Assembly: GCF_016658545.1 (NCBI RefSeq)
Contig: NZ_JACVZC010000041.1
Coordinates: 1 to 45,162 of the forward strand
Direction: 5' to 3'
From: Pseudomonas sp. S37
GTDB lineage: Bacteria > Pseudomonadota > Gammaproteobacteria > Pseudomonadales > Pseudomonadaceae
DNA length: 45,162 nt
This document shows, piece after piece, positions 7,997 to 17,100 of this stretch (the first letter of the stretch is position 1; the number at the start of each line of letters is the position of its first letter). A program made the position numbers and the translations under genes. The notes below the pieces were generated by a model, which saw only the letters and a program-made list of their open reading frames with translations, had not been told where the DNA came from and did no database searches.

Positions 7997-10570
7997 TCAG
8001 GCGCCGACGAGTGCCGGTTGGCCTTCATTCTCCGGGTGCAGCGGCAACAGCGGCGAATGCGGGTCGTTCTTGATGGAGGCACGCCACACATCGATCCACG
8101 CCGCGTTGTGCTCGGCCCACACCTGCTCGTGCAGGCGGGTCAGCGCCACCGGATCGCTGAGCAGGGCCAGGCGGGTATTGAGGTCCAGCCCTTTCGGCCC
8201 GACCTCGATCGCCTTGGCCACGCGCTCGGCACGCAGCGCTTCGATTGGCGCCGCCTGCCCGTGGCGGGCAGTGGCCATGGCGCAGGCCAGGGCGTTCTGC
8301 CGCGGGTCGACCACCGCACGCACGAAGCCGTCATGCAGGGCATGCCAGCGGTTTTCGTGGGTGTACTGGTCGGTTGCCAGCAACTCTTGCGGGGTAGCGT
8401 ATTCCTCGGGAATGAGGAACAGCTTCTCGTCCTTGGCTGCCAGGCCCAGGCGGGTGCGGCTGGAAATCACCGATACCGGGATCGACAACACCAGCGAACC
8501 GACGATTGGCGCCAGCCACCACAGGAAGCTCGGGTTCAGCCAGGCCACCAGGCCGGCCCAGGCAATGCCCAGCAGGGTCTGTGGGCCATGCCGACGTACC
8601 GCTTCGCTCCACGGTGTGGAGTCGTCATCACGCTGCGGCGAGTTCCAGGTCGCGGCCCAGCCGAGGAACGCGGCCAGCACGAAACGGGTATGGAAGATCA
8701 TGCGCACCGGCGCCAACAGCATGGAGAACAGCATCTCCATCAGCATCGACAGGGTGACCTTGATCCGCCCACCGAACTCGACGGCGCCCTTGGCCCAGAT
8801 CAGGATGACACTGAGCAGTTTGGGCAGGAACAGCAGCACGATGGTGGTGGAGAACAGTGCCACGGCCTTCTCCGGGTGCCACTGCGGCCACAGCGGGTAA
8901 AGCTGGTACGGCTCGATGAAGTATTGCGGTTCCATCAACGTGTTGGTCGCCAGCAGCGCGGTCGACAGCACCAGGAACAGGAACCACAGTGGCGCCGACA
9001 GGTACGACATCACCCCGGTGAGGAACACTGCACGGTGCACCGGGTGCATGCCCTTGACCAGGAACAGGCGGAAGTTCATCAGGTTGCCGTGGCACCAGCG
9101 GCGGTCGCGCTTGAGCTCGTCGAGCAGGTTCGGCGGCAGCTCTTCGTAGCTACCCGGCAGGTCGTAGGCGATCCACACGCCCCAGCCGGCACGGCGCATC
9201 AGCGCAGCTTCGACGAAGTCGTGGGACAGGATGGCCCCGGCGAACGCACCCTTGCCCGGCAACGGTGCCAGGGCACAGTGCTCGATGAAGGGCTTCATGC
9301 GGATGATCGCGTTGTGGCCCCAGTAGTGCGACTCGCCCAGCTGCCAGAAGTGCAGGCCAGCGGTGAACAGCGGGCCGTACACGCGGGTGGCGAACTGCTG
9401 CATGCGCGCATACAGGGTGTCCATGCCCGAGGCTTTCGGCCCGGTCTGGATGATGCCGGCGTCCGGGTTGGCCTCCATCAGGCGCACCAGGCTGCTCAGG
9501 CATTCGCCGCTCATGACGCTGTCGGCGTCGAGCACGACCATGTACTTGTACTCGCCGCCCCAGCGGCGGCAGAAGTCGTCGAGGTTGCCGCTCTTGCGCT
9601 TCACCCGGCGCCGACGGCGGCGGTAGAAGATGCGGCCGAAGCCTTTGGTTTCGCGGCACACGTCCAGCCAGGCCTGTTGCTCGGCCACGGCAATGTCGGT
9701 GTCGTTGGTGTCGCTGAGTACGAAGAAGTCGAAGCGGTCGAGGTTGCCGCTGGCAGCCACCGACTCGAACGTTGCACGCAGGCCGGCGAATACGCGCGGC
9801 ACGTCTTCGTTGCAGATCGGCATCACCAGCGCGGTACGCGCCTCGGGCGCGATCGGCTCGTTGCCGGCGCTGCTGCCGGAAATCTTGTACTTGTCACGCC
9901 CGGTGAGCAGCTCGAGGAAGCCCATCAGTGCGGTCCAGAAGCCCGCTGACACCCAGCAGAACAGGATACCGAAGAGGATCAGGATGGACGTCTGCAAGGC
10001 ATACGGCCACACCTGCACTACCGTGTCCCACAGCGACTGGCTGAGGATTTCGTCGAGGTCGACGAACGACCAGCCCTGGTACGGCAGGATGCCCTTCATG
10101 TACCAGCCGGCCACGATGGTCTGGCCGATCATCAGGGTCAGCAGGATGTAACGGCGGATCGAGCCAACCGTGCGCCAGCGTGCCGGCGGCAGTTCGCGCT
10201 TGGGCGGCTGCGGCGCGTTGGGGCGGCCGGTCATGCGCCGCCACATGCGGATAAGCACATTGGTGCGCCAAGGCTCTGGCACGACCTTGGTGCGCTTGAT
10301 CGGCGGGGCAATCTTCAGGCACAGGCGGCCGCTGCCATCGACGCCGAGCATTTCGGCGTCCTCCAGCTCGGCGGCGCTGCCCACGGTCAGGCGCGGCCCT
10401 ACCGAGGCCTGTACAGCCTCGGTAGGGCCGGCAGCCGGGTTGGCCGCCAGGCGTTGGTGCAGCTCACTGAACGAGGTGCAGCTGGCAAGTTCTGCCCGCT
10501 GCTCGTCGCTCAGTGGTAGATGAGCCAGGTACTCGCCAAGCGATACTGGCCTTGCGTTTGAGTCACTCAT
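7997..10570 (-). CDS. opgH: Glucans biosynthesis glucosyltransferase OpgH (MdoH)
   Basis: 857 residues, the normal size for this inner-membrane GT2 glycosyltransferase, which builds and exports the beta-1,2-linked backbone of osmoregulated periplasmic glucans from UDP-glucose. A cytoplasmic N-terminal region (about 1-135) precedes TM segments around 140-160 and 190-215. The large GT2 domain follows, with [35 protein letters not shown] and DRRWCHGN, the last corresponding to the Q/RxxRW motif. Several C-terminal TM helices complete the channel (about 510-700). ATG 10570 overlaps the opgG stop by 8 bases (ATGAGTGA), so opgG and opgH are one operon. Confidence 0.96.
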   Translation of the reverse strand: MSDSNARPVSLGEYLAHLPLSDEQRAELASCTSFSELHQRLAANPAAGPTEAVQASVGPRLTVGSAAELEDAEMLGVDGSGRLCLKIAPPIKRTKVVPEPWRTNVLIRMWRRMTGRPNAPQPPKRELPPARWRTVGSIRRYILLTLMIGQTIVAGWYMKGILPYQGWSFVDLDEILSQSLWDTVVQVWPYALQTSILILFGILFCWVSAGFWTALMGFLELLTGRDKYKISGSSAGNEPIAPEARTALVMPICNEDVPRVFAGLRATFESVAASGNLDRFDFFVLSDTNDTDIAVAEQQAWLDVCRETKGFGRIFYRRRRRRVKRKSGNLDDFCRRWGGEYKYMVVLDADSVMSGECLSSLVRLMEANPDAGIIQTGPKASGMDTLYARMQQFATRVYGPLFTAGLHFWQLGESHYWGHNAIIRMKPFIEHCALAPLPGKGAFAGAILSHDFVEAALMRRAGWGVWIAYDLPGSYEELPPNLLDELKRDRRWCHGNLMNFRLFLVKGMHPVHRAVFLTGVMSYLSAPLWFLFLVLSTALLATNTLMEPQYFIEPYQLYPLWPQWHPEKAVALFSTTIVLLFLPKLLSVILIWAKGAVEFGGRIKVTLSMLMEMLFSMLLAPVRMIFHTRFVLAAFLGWAATWNSPQRDDDSTPWSEAVRRHGPQTLLGIAWAGLVAWLNPSFLWWLAPIVGSLVLSIPVSVISSRTRLGLAAKDEKLFLIPEEYATPQELLATDQYTHENRWHALHDGFVRAVVDPRQNALACAMATARHGQAAPIEALRAERVAKAIEVGPKGLDLNTRLALLSDPVALTRLHEQVWAEHNAAWIDVWRASIKNDPHSPLLPLHPENEGQPALVGA

Positions 10571-12296
10571 CGGCAGGCAACTGATAGCTCCAGGTCTCGG
10601 TCAACACCTTTTCGGTGGTGGCCGGGGCCCCGTTGGTGGATGCCGCATCGGCGGCAGGTTGTTCGGCCTTGGCAGCTGGCTCGGCCTTGGCGGCTTTATC
10701 GGCCTTGGCATGCTTGGCTACGGCCTTGTCCTGCTTGGCGTCCTGCTTGGCAGGTTCGACCGGCACATCACGCACCAGTGCGGCGCGCATTTCGGTCGAC
10801 TTGTTGGCTTCCTTGACCTTCAGGCGCAGGGTCAGGCGCCAGCCCTTGGTCTCTGGGTTATAGCGCAGATTGTTCTCGACCACCTCGGCGTTGTCGCCGA
10901 CGCTGATCTGGCTGCGCACGGCGGTGTCTTCCGGCAGGGCGGCCAGGGTGGGGCTTGCGAAGTCGACCAGGAAGGCGACGCTGCCGTCTGGCTGGCGGAT
11001 CAGGTTGGACTGCTTGACGTCACCGGTAGAGCGCAGGGTCTGCTTGACCCAGCCCAGCTCAGGGGCCTGGAACTGCTGCTCGTTGATGGTCCAGTGCAGG
11101 CGGTAAGCGTACTCCACCGGCGTGCCTGGCTCTGGCAGCTTTTCCGGGCTCCAGAAGGCCACGATGTTGTCGTTGGTCTCGTCGGCAGTCGGGATTTCGA
11201 CCAGGTCGACGGTACCCTTGCCCCAGTCACCCTTCGGCTCGATCCAGGCGCTCGGGCGCTTCTGGTAGTTGTCGTCGAGGTCTTCGTAGTCGCTGAAGGC
11301 GCGCTGACGCTGCATCAGGCCGAAACCGCGCGGGTTCTCGACGCTGAAGTTGCTGACAGCCAGGTGTTTCGGGTTGTTCAGCGGGCGCCAGATCCACTCG
11401 CCATTGCCAGCGTGGATCGACAGGCCTTCGGAGTCGTGCAGGGCCGGGCGATAGTTGAGGACCTTGGACGGCTGATTGGGGCCGAACAGGTACATGCTGG
11501 TCAGCGGGGCAATGCCCAGGCGGCTGACGTGGTCACGCAGGTACACACGCGACTGCACATCGACCACGGTGTCGCTGCCCGGGCGCAGGGTCAGCTTGTA
11601 GGCACCGGTGGAACGCGGCGAGTCGAGCAGGGCGTAGATCACCAGGTGCTTGTCGGCCGGCTTGGGTTTTTCAACCCAGAACTCGGTGAAGCGCGGGAAT
11701 TCCTCGCCCGATGGCAGCGCGGTGTCGATGGCCAGGCCACGGGCCGATAGGCCATACACATGGCCCTTGCCGACCACGCGGAAATAGCTGGCGCCAAGCA
11801 GGGTCATGATTTCGTCCTGCTTGTCGGCCTTGTTGATCGGGTACAACACGCGGAAACCGGCGTAACCCAGGTTTTTGGTGGTTTCCGGGTCGTGTGGCAC
11901 GTCACCGAACTCGAAGCGGCTCGGGTCGTACTTGATTTCTTCCACCTTGGTGGCGGTCACTTCGTTGATTTTCACCGGGGTGTCGAAATGCATGCCCTGG
12001 TGATAGAACGACAGCTTGAAGGGGGTCTTGTCCTTGGCCCACTCAGCCTTTTCCTGCAGGAAATGGATTTTCTGGTAGTCCGCGAACTTCATGTCGCGGA
12101 ATACGGCCGGCAGGTTGCTTTTTGGTGCGTCGTACTTCTGGCCGGCCAGATCCTTTGCCTTGGCTGCAACATCGTCAAGATTGAATGCCCACAGCTGGCC
12201 CGCGCTCATCAGGCCGACCAGTGCCACACTGGCCATCAGAGCCTTGCGCAGCCCGGTGCCGGGGATTCTTGATGCTTTTTGGGGACTAACAATCAC
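10563..12296 (-). CDS. opgG: Periplasmic glucan biosynthesis protein OpgG (MdoG) with Ala/Lys-rich C-terminal insertion
   Basis: 577 residues from GTG 12296, which has GAGGG 7 bases upstream and begins a Sec signal peptide (hydrophobic core [18 protein letters not shown]). OpgG acts in the periplasm on the glucan made by OpgH. The family start [14 protein letters not shown], the AYRLHWTIN segment and the final [11 protein letters not shown] are recognisable. It is longer than the enteric protein of about 510 residues, and much of the excess is a low-complexity Ala/Lys/Glu stretch at about 514-562, just before the C-terminal strand. A longer in-frame reading to 12506 exists, but its N-terminal part has no signal peptide character. 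Confidence 0.95.
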   Translation of the reverse strand: MIVSPQKASRIPGTGLRKALMASVALVGLMSAGQLWAFNLDDVAAKAKDLAGQKYDAPKSNLPAVFRDMKFADYQKIHFLQEKAEWAKDKTPFKLSFYHQGMHFDTPVKINEVTATKVEEIKYDPSRFEFGDVPHDPETTKNLGYAGFRVLYPINKADKQDEIMTLLGASYFRVVGKGHVYGLSARGLAIDTALPSGEEFPRFTEFWVEKPKPADKHLVIYALLDSPRSTGAYKLTLRPGSDTVVDVQSRVYLRDHVSRLGIAPLTSMYLFGPNQPSKVLNYRPALHDSEGLSIHAGNGEWIWRPLNNPKHLAVSNFSVENPRGFGLMQRQRAFSDYEDLDDNYQKRPSAWIEPKGDWGKGTVDLVEIPTADETNDNIVAFWSPEKLPEPGTPVEYAYRLHWTINEQQFQAPELGWVKQTLRSTGDVKQSNLIRQPDGSVAFLVDFASPTLAALPEDTAVRSQISVGDNAEVVENNLRYNPETKGWRLTLRLKVKEANKSTEMRAALVRDVPVEPAKQDAKQDKAVAKHAKADKAAKAEPAAKAEQPAADAASTNGAPATTEKVLTETWSYQLPADE

Positions 12297-12434
12297 GAGC
12301 AACCCTCGCCGAAAACAGATCATGAAACCAACGGCCAGCGACAAATGCCGGGTTGGCGAGCACTGTTCGGACCCCGTGAGGGCGTAATGATTCCCCAAAC
12401 GGTTCCAGACAATGCTCGAGTCAGAGTGAAACGA

Positions 12435-12450
12435 ACCTGCGAACGCAGGT
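12435..12450. promoter_or_regulatory. Perfect dyad upstream of opgG
   Basis: ACCTGCG-AA-CGCAGGT, a 7-bp perfect inverted repeat with a 2-base centre, 139 bases upstream of the opgG start and downstream of the dtd terminator. The centre is too short for a good RNA loop, so an operator is possible. No regulator can be named. Confidence 0.35.
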
Positions 12451-12520
12451 CCATGCAGCGCGCGATTATCCAGCAGGTTGCGTGACAACGCATCAGGCCG
12501 GAACAACTATTTATCGTACA

Positions 12521-12552
12521 AAACCCCTTGTTTTCCTATCAACAAGGGGTTT
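12521..12552 (-). terminator. Terminator after dtd
   Basis: A 10-bp perfect stem (AAACCCCTTG / CAAGGGGTTT) with a 12-base loop lies 7 bases beyond the dtd stop. On the minus strand it continues TTTTGT, a short U-run. It separates pip-dtd from the downstream opgGH operon. Confidence 0.75.
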
Positions 12553-12559
12553 ATTGCCC

Positions 12560-12997
12560 TCAGATTTGTAACATAAATGTCACTGGGCCATCATTGACCA
12601 GGTGCACCTGCATGTCCGCGCCGAATCGTCCACTCGCCACATCGGGGTACTGGCTTTTTGCTTGCTGCAAAAGATAGTCGAACATTTCGGCGCCGAGCGC
12701 CGGTGGCGCTGCCGTCGAGAAGCTCGGGCGCATGCCGTTGCGGGTATCCGCCGCCAGGGTGAACTGCGACACCAGCAACAAACCGCCCCCGACATCCTTG
12801 AGCGACAGGTTCATCTTGCCCTGCTCGTCGCTGAACACCCGGTAGTTCAACAGCTTGTGCAACAGCTTATCGGCCTGCTCGCGGGAATCTTCAGGTTCCA
12901 CCGCCACCAGCACCAGCAAACCCTGGTCGATGGCGCCAACCACCTCCCCCGCCACTTCCACCCGCGCACCACGTACGCGTTGCAGCAGGCCCTTCAT
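12560..12997 (-). CDS. dtd: D-aminoacyl-tRNA deacylase
   Basis: 145 residues, the exact usual length. DTD hydrolyses D-aminoacyl-tRNAs in the cytoplasm and so keeps D-amino acids out of proteins. Both active-site motifs are present: SQFTLAAD near residue 77 and NDGPVTFML at the end (the cross-subunit Gly-cisPro motif). The ATG start overlaps the pip stop by four bases (ATGA), so translation is coupled to pip. The pip-dtd order is common in Pseudomonas. Confidence 0.97.
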   Translation of the reverse strand: MKGLLQRVRGARVEVAGEVVGAIDQGLLVLVAVEPEDSREQADKLLHKLLNYRVFSDEQGKMNLSLKDVGGGLLLVSQFTLAADTRNGMRPSFSTAAPPALGAEMFDYLLQQAKSQYPDVASGRFGADMQVHLVNDGPVTFMLQI

Positions 12998-13965
12998 GCT
13001 TCTTCCAGGGGCAGGTCGAGCAGGCGCCGGGCCATCTGGTCGGCGGCACGCACCAAGGCATCGGTGATGCCCGGCTCGGAAGCCGCGTGGCCGGCGTCAC
13101 GAATCACTTTCAGCTCGCTGTTCGGCCAGGCCTGGTGCAGCGCCCAGGCGTTGTCCAGCGGGCAGATCACGTCATAGCGACCATGCACGATCACCGCCGG
13201 CAGGTGGGCGATTTTCGGCAGGTCGCGGATCAGCTGGTCGGGCTCGAGGAAGGCGTTGTTCATGAAGTAATGGCATTCGATGCGGGCAATCGACAGTGCC
13301 CGCTGCGGCTCGGAGAAGCGGTCGACCACCAGCGGGTTGGGACGCAGCGTAGCCGTGCGGCCCTCCCAGGTGGACCAGGCCTTGGCGGCGTGCATCTGGG
13401 CGATCTGGTCGTTGCCGGTCAGGCGCTTGTGGAAGGCCTTGACCAGGTTGCCACGCTCTTCCGGCGGAATGGGGGCGATGTAGTCCTGCCAGTAGTCCGG
13501 GAACATGCGGCTGGCGCCTTCCTGGTAGAACCACTCGATCTCCTGCGGCCGGCACAGGAAGATGCCGCGCAGGATCAGGCCGTGCACGCGCTCAGGGTGA
13601 GTCTGGGCGTAGGCCAGGGCCAGGGTTGAACCCCACGAACCGCCAAACAGCACCCACTTGTCGATACCCAAGTGCTCGCGGATGCGTTCCAGGTCCTCGA
13701 CCAGGTGCCAGGTGGTGTTGTTCTCCAGGCTCGCGTGCGGCGTGGAGCGGCCACAACCGCGCTGGTCGAAGGTGATGATGCGGTACAGCGTGGGGTCGAA
13801 ATAGCAACGGCTCTGGGCGTCGCAACCGGCACCCGGGCCACCGTGGATGAACACCACCGGCAAACCTTCAGGCGAGCCGCTTTCGTCGACATACAGCACA
13901 TGCGGCGCTTCCACGGCCAGATCGTGCCGGGCGTAGGGTTTGATCTGCGGGTAGAGGGTCTGCAT
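12994..13965 (-). CDS. pip: Proline iminopeptidase
   Basis: 323 residues of the S33 alpha/beta-hydrolase family, which removes N-terminal proline from peptides in the cytoplasm. The oxyanion motif HGGPGAGC (about 41-48), DQRGCGRS, the nucleophile elbow GGSWGS (about 108-113) and the late acid/base residues in HGRYDVICP and DAGHAASEP are all visible. No signal peptide. ATG at 13965. It is the first gene of a two-gene unit with dtd and is divergent from the large LRR gene, with 149 bases between them. Confidence 0.95.
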   Translation of the reverse strand: MQTLYPQIKPYARHDLAVEAPHVLYVDESGSPEGLPVVFIHGGPGAGCDAQSRCYFDPTLYRIITFDQRGCGRSTPHASLENNTTWHLVEDLERIREHLGIDKWVLFGGSWGSTLALAYAQTHPERVHGLILRGIFLCRPQEIEWFYQEGASRMFPDYWQDYIAPIPPEERGNLVKAFHKRLTGNDQIAQMHAAKAWSTWEGRTATLRPNPLVVDRFSEPQRALSIARIECHYFMNNAFLEPDQLIRDLPKIAHLPAVIVHGRYDVICPLDNAWALHQAWPNSELKVIRDAGHAASEPGITDALVRAADQMARRLLDLPLEEA

Positions 13966-14114
13966 TGCGCACTCCGTGTGAGGATTATTCGGCCGTGGGC
14001 CATCATAAACCTGAATTGCGCTTTGAGCATGTGTCTAAGCGAGATCATCTTATGTGCAGGCCCTGAGCGCGGCCAAATAGCATCGAGGCAACTCTTTGAA
14101 AACGAGATTGCCCC

Positions 14115-17100
14115 ATGATCGAACCGGATAGCTACCACGGACTGCTCAGCAGCAAAGTGCCCGACTGGCTTGTCCACAGCCAGCCCGTGCACCGTCAACG
14201 CATGCGCCAGGCGAGCCGCCAGCGCAACCCCCAGCTGGAGCGTGCGTGTCAGGAACACCCGACAGTTGCCAAGGCGCTGGTACACACCTATGGCCAGCAC
14301 TTGCAAGCCGAGCGCGAGCTCAAGGCGCTTCTGGCAACCTTGCCGCCACTGGAGCAATTTGCCACCGAGCAGCTGTCGACAGCGATCAACGAGCGCTTCG
14401 GCCAGACGATCGATGTCTTGCAAACCTACCTGATGAACGTGAGCCGCTCAGCCAGTTACAGAGAGTCGCTCGACAGCTTTGGCGCCGATCCCTTCGTCAG
14501 CTCGTCCCGCGCCCTGAAACTGGCGACGCAGTCCCTGCTGCACAGTGCCTTGCAGAACTTCGAGGCCTTCGAGGCGCTGCCCGGGGGCCTGAGCGCCGGC
14601 AACAACACGTCAGCCATCATTGACAGAAACGACGTGAGCCTGGCCTCCACAGCAAAAAAACTGCCAATCGTCGCAGAAGACTTCGCAGCGCTGGCGCGTG
14701 AAATGGACATTGGCGGCAAATACCAGACCCTGCTCGATTCACTTGATCCCCCTGCCTCCCATCCTGACGCCGAAGCCATTCGCTCAGTATTCAAGGCCGC
14801 CGAGCGCTCGACATTCTACTTGCACGTTCACCATGCCTGCCTGCTGGGCAAGATCGACAAAGCCATCCACGCAACACTGCTCAAGCTCGACAGCAGCGAC
14901 GAGGTTGAACATGACGGGCGCCCTGTACTGTGCGCGGGCATCAAACTGCTGCAGGCCACACTCACAGGCGCCTTGTGCATTGGCACAGGTACTCGGGCCC
15001 AGAGCGGTGCCGGACGATTCCCGCCAGGGCCTGAGTTTCCCTATGACGGCTGGCTCGTGCTCTACCTGCCCGGCATGCCCGAGCCACTGACCCAGCATGC
15101 CTGCAGGGCCGATGCCGAAGCATTCCTGCTAAAGCAAATGCCAGCGCTGCGACAGCCACAAGGCCAGCAACTGATACCTGATCGGCATAAAGGACGTTTC
15201 CTCGACCGCCTGGCAGACACACTTGAACCCTATACCTGGAACGCCACCAGCCAACTCAAGGAGCGCACACCCGACCCTGATGCGCGGGTGTACCTGCACG
15301 TGCAGCGCTTTACCCGGCCGTTTCTCGAAGAGCTGGCGACCCAGCGACAACAGCGCCTGAGGGACGATGGCCTGTTCCATGCGGTACCGACGGCAACCGA
15401 GGACGACAAGACCGCCCAGCGTCACTTTGCTTACTTCAAGGCCCTGTCACTTGCCAGCCTGAACTTCGCAGCGCTGTTCATACCGCCGTTAGGCGCCGTG
15501 ATGCTTGGCGTAGCGGTACTGCAGCTGGCCCACGAAACCTTCGAGGGCATCGGCAGCTGGCTGGATGGGGATCGCCAGCAGGCATTCGACTACCTGATGG
15601 ATGTGATCGACAACGTCGCCCTCATGGCGGCGCTCGCCTCAGCGGCCCGGGGGCAAGGCATCCCGGTGGTCGAGCAGATACCGGTGGAAACACCATCATT
15701 TATCGAAGAGCTAGCCCCTGTCAGGCTGCCCAACGGCGAGTACCGCCTTTGGAAGCCTGACCTGGCCCCTTTTGCCCATGACAAGGTGCTGCCAGCAGGG
15801 CTCAAACCCGATGAATACGGCTTGTATCATCATGAAGGCAAAACCTGGCTGCCCGTCGAAAGCCGCATATTTTCGGTCAGGCAGGCAAACAATGGGTATC
15901 ACCTTGTACACCCAACCCAGGCCGAGGGCTACCAACCGGCGGCATTGCATAACGGTGCGGGGGCCTGGTTACTGGAAACCGAGCAGCCATCGAGCTGGAG
16001 CGGTACGCGCCTGCTCCGCCGCATAGGCCATCTGAATGCCGACTTCGACGAACCCACACTGCAACGCATCCTTGCCATCAGCGACACCGACGAAACCGTG
16101 CTACGCCGCACGCTGGTCGAGAACAGACGGCTGCCGGCGCTGCTGCAAGACACCCTGCAACGTTTCAAGCTGGATCAGGAGCTGCGCTCGACCGAGAATG
16201 CCCCGCCCCCCCTGCACGAAGCCTTCGAAATGCGCTACGGCCAGCTATATGCCAAATGCTCGGCAGAGGGTGAAACGCTCCGTCAGCGCTATGCAACACT
16301 ACCGCTGCCCGTAATCGAAGAACTGCTGCAGCATGCCGCTGGGCCAACGCTGAAAGCCTTGGCCGAAGGCCGGGTTGAGCCAGCCCTTGCCGAGGAGGTG
16401 CGGCGGTATCAGCAACAGGTACGGCTGGCACGTGCTTATGAAGGGCTTTACCTGGAGACGGTACGCAGCCGCGATGCAGACCGGCTGATACTGCACACGC
16501 TCGGGCAAGTGCCCGAATGGCCAGCGAACATGTCTGTTGCGCTGGAGCAACATTGGCAGCTGCCCGCAGACAGCGTGCGGCTGGGTGATGAAAGCACCGA
16601 ACCCCATGCAAGCATCCTCAGCACGAAAGAGGGCTACCTGGTACTGGGCAGCACCGCTGCGCACGCCTCAGTGCAGGTTCATCACTCTCTGTTCAGCGCA
16701 CTTGCAACGGCCATGCCTGCATCGTTACGCCAGACACTTGGAGGCACAGGGGTGGAAAACGCCGAGGCACTCCAGCGGCTGCTTCAAAAGAGGCCACTGC
16801 TTCAGCGCGCAGAGCTTAGACAGCTGCTGGGCATGCAACCCGTGCGACCGGGCTACCGCTCACCCATGCGCCTGGCCGACGGCCGGGTGGGCTATCCAAT
16901 GGGCGGCGGGAATGTCGCCGGGCAATACATCCGCAGACCCACGTTGCTGCGCATGATCAACCAGCTGGGCTTGCCTCATCCCCCACACGATACGGCTACA
17001 GACATACTGAACACCCTGGAAAGACGGGGGTTGAGCTTATCGCGTGTAAATGATGAGCTCATGACGCTGGTCCGGGAGCGCAATACGCTCACCCTCTATC

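Noticed and set aside
8018..9949. 643-codon open frame on the plus strand opposite opgH
   Set aside because: Lies wholly within opgH, which has all its catalytic motifs on the other strand.
12297..12506. N-terminal extension of OpgG to 12506
   Set aside because: It would bury the signal peptide about 70 residues inside the protein; GTG 12296 has a good ribosome site and a signal peptide directly after it.
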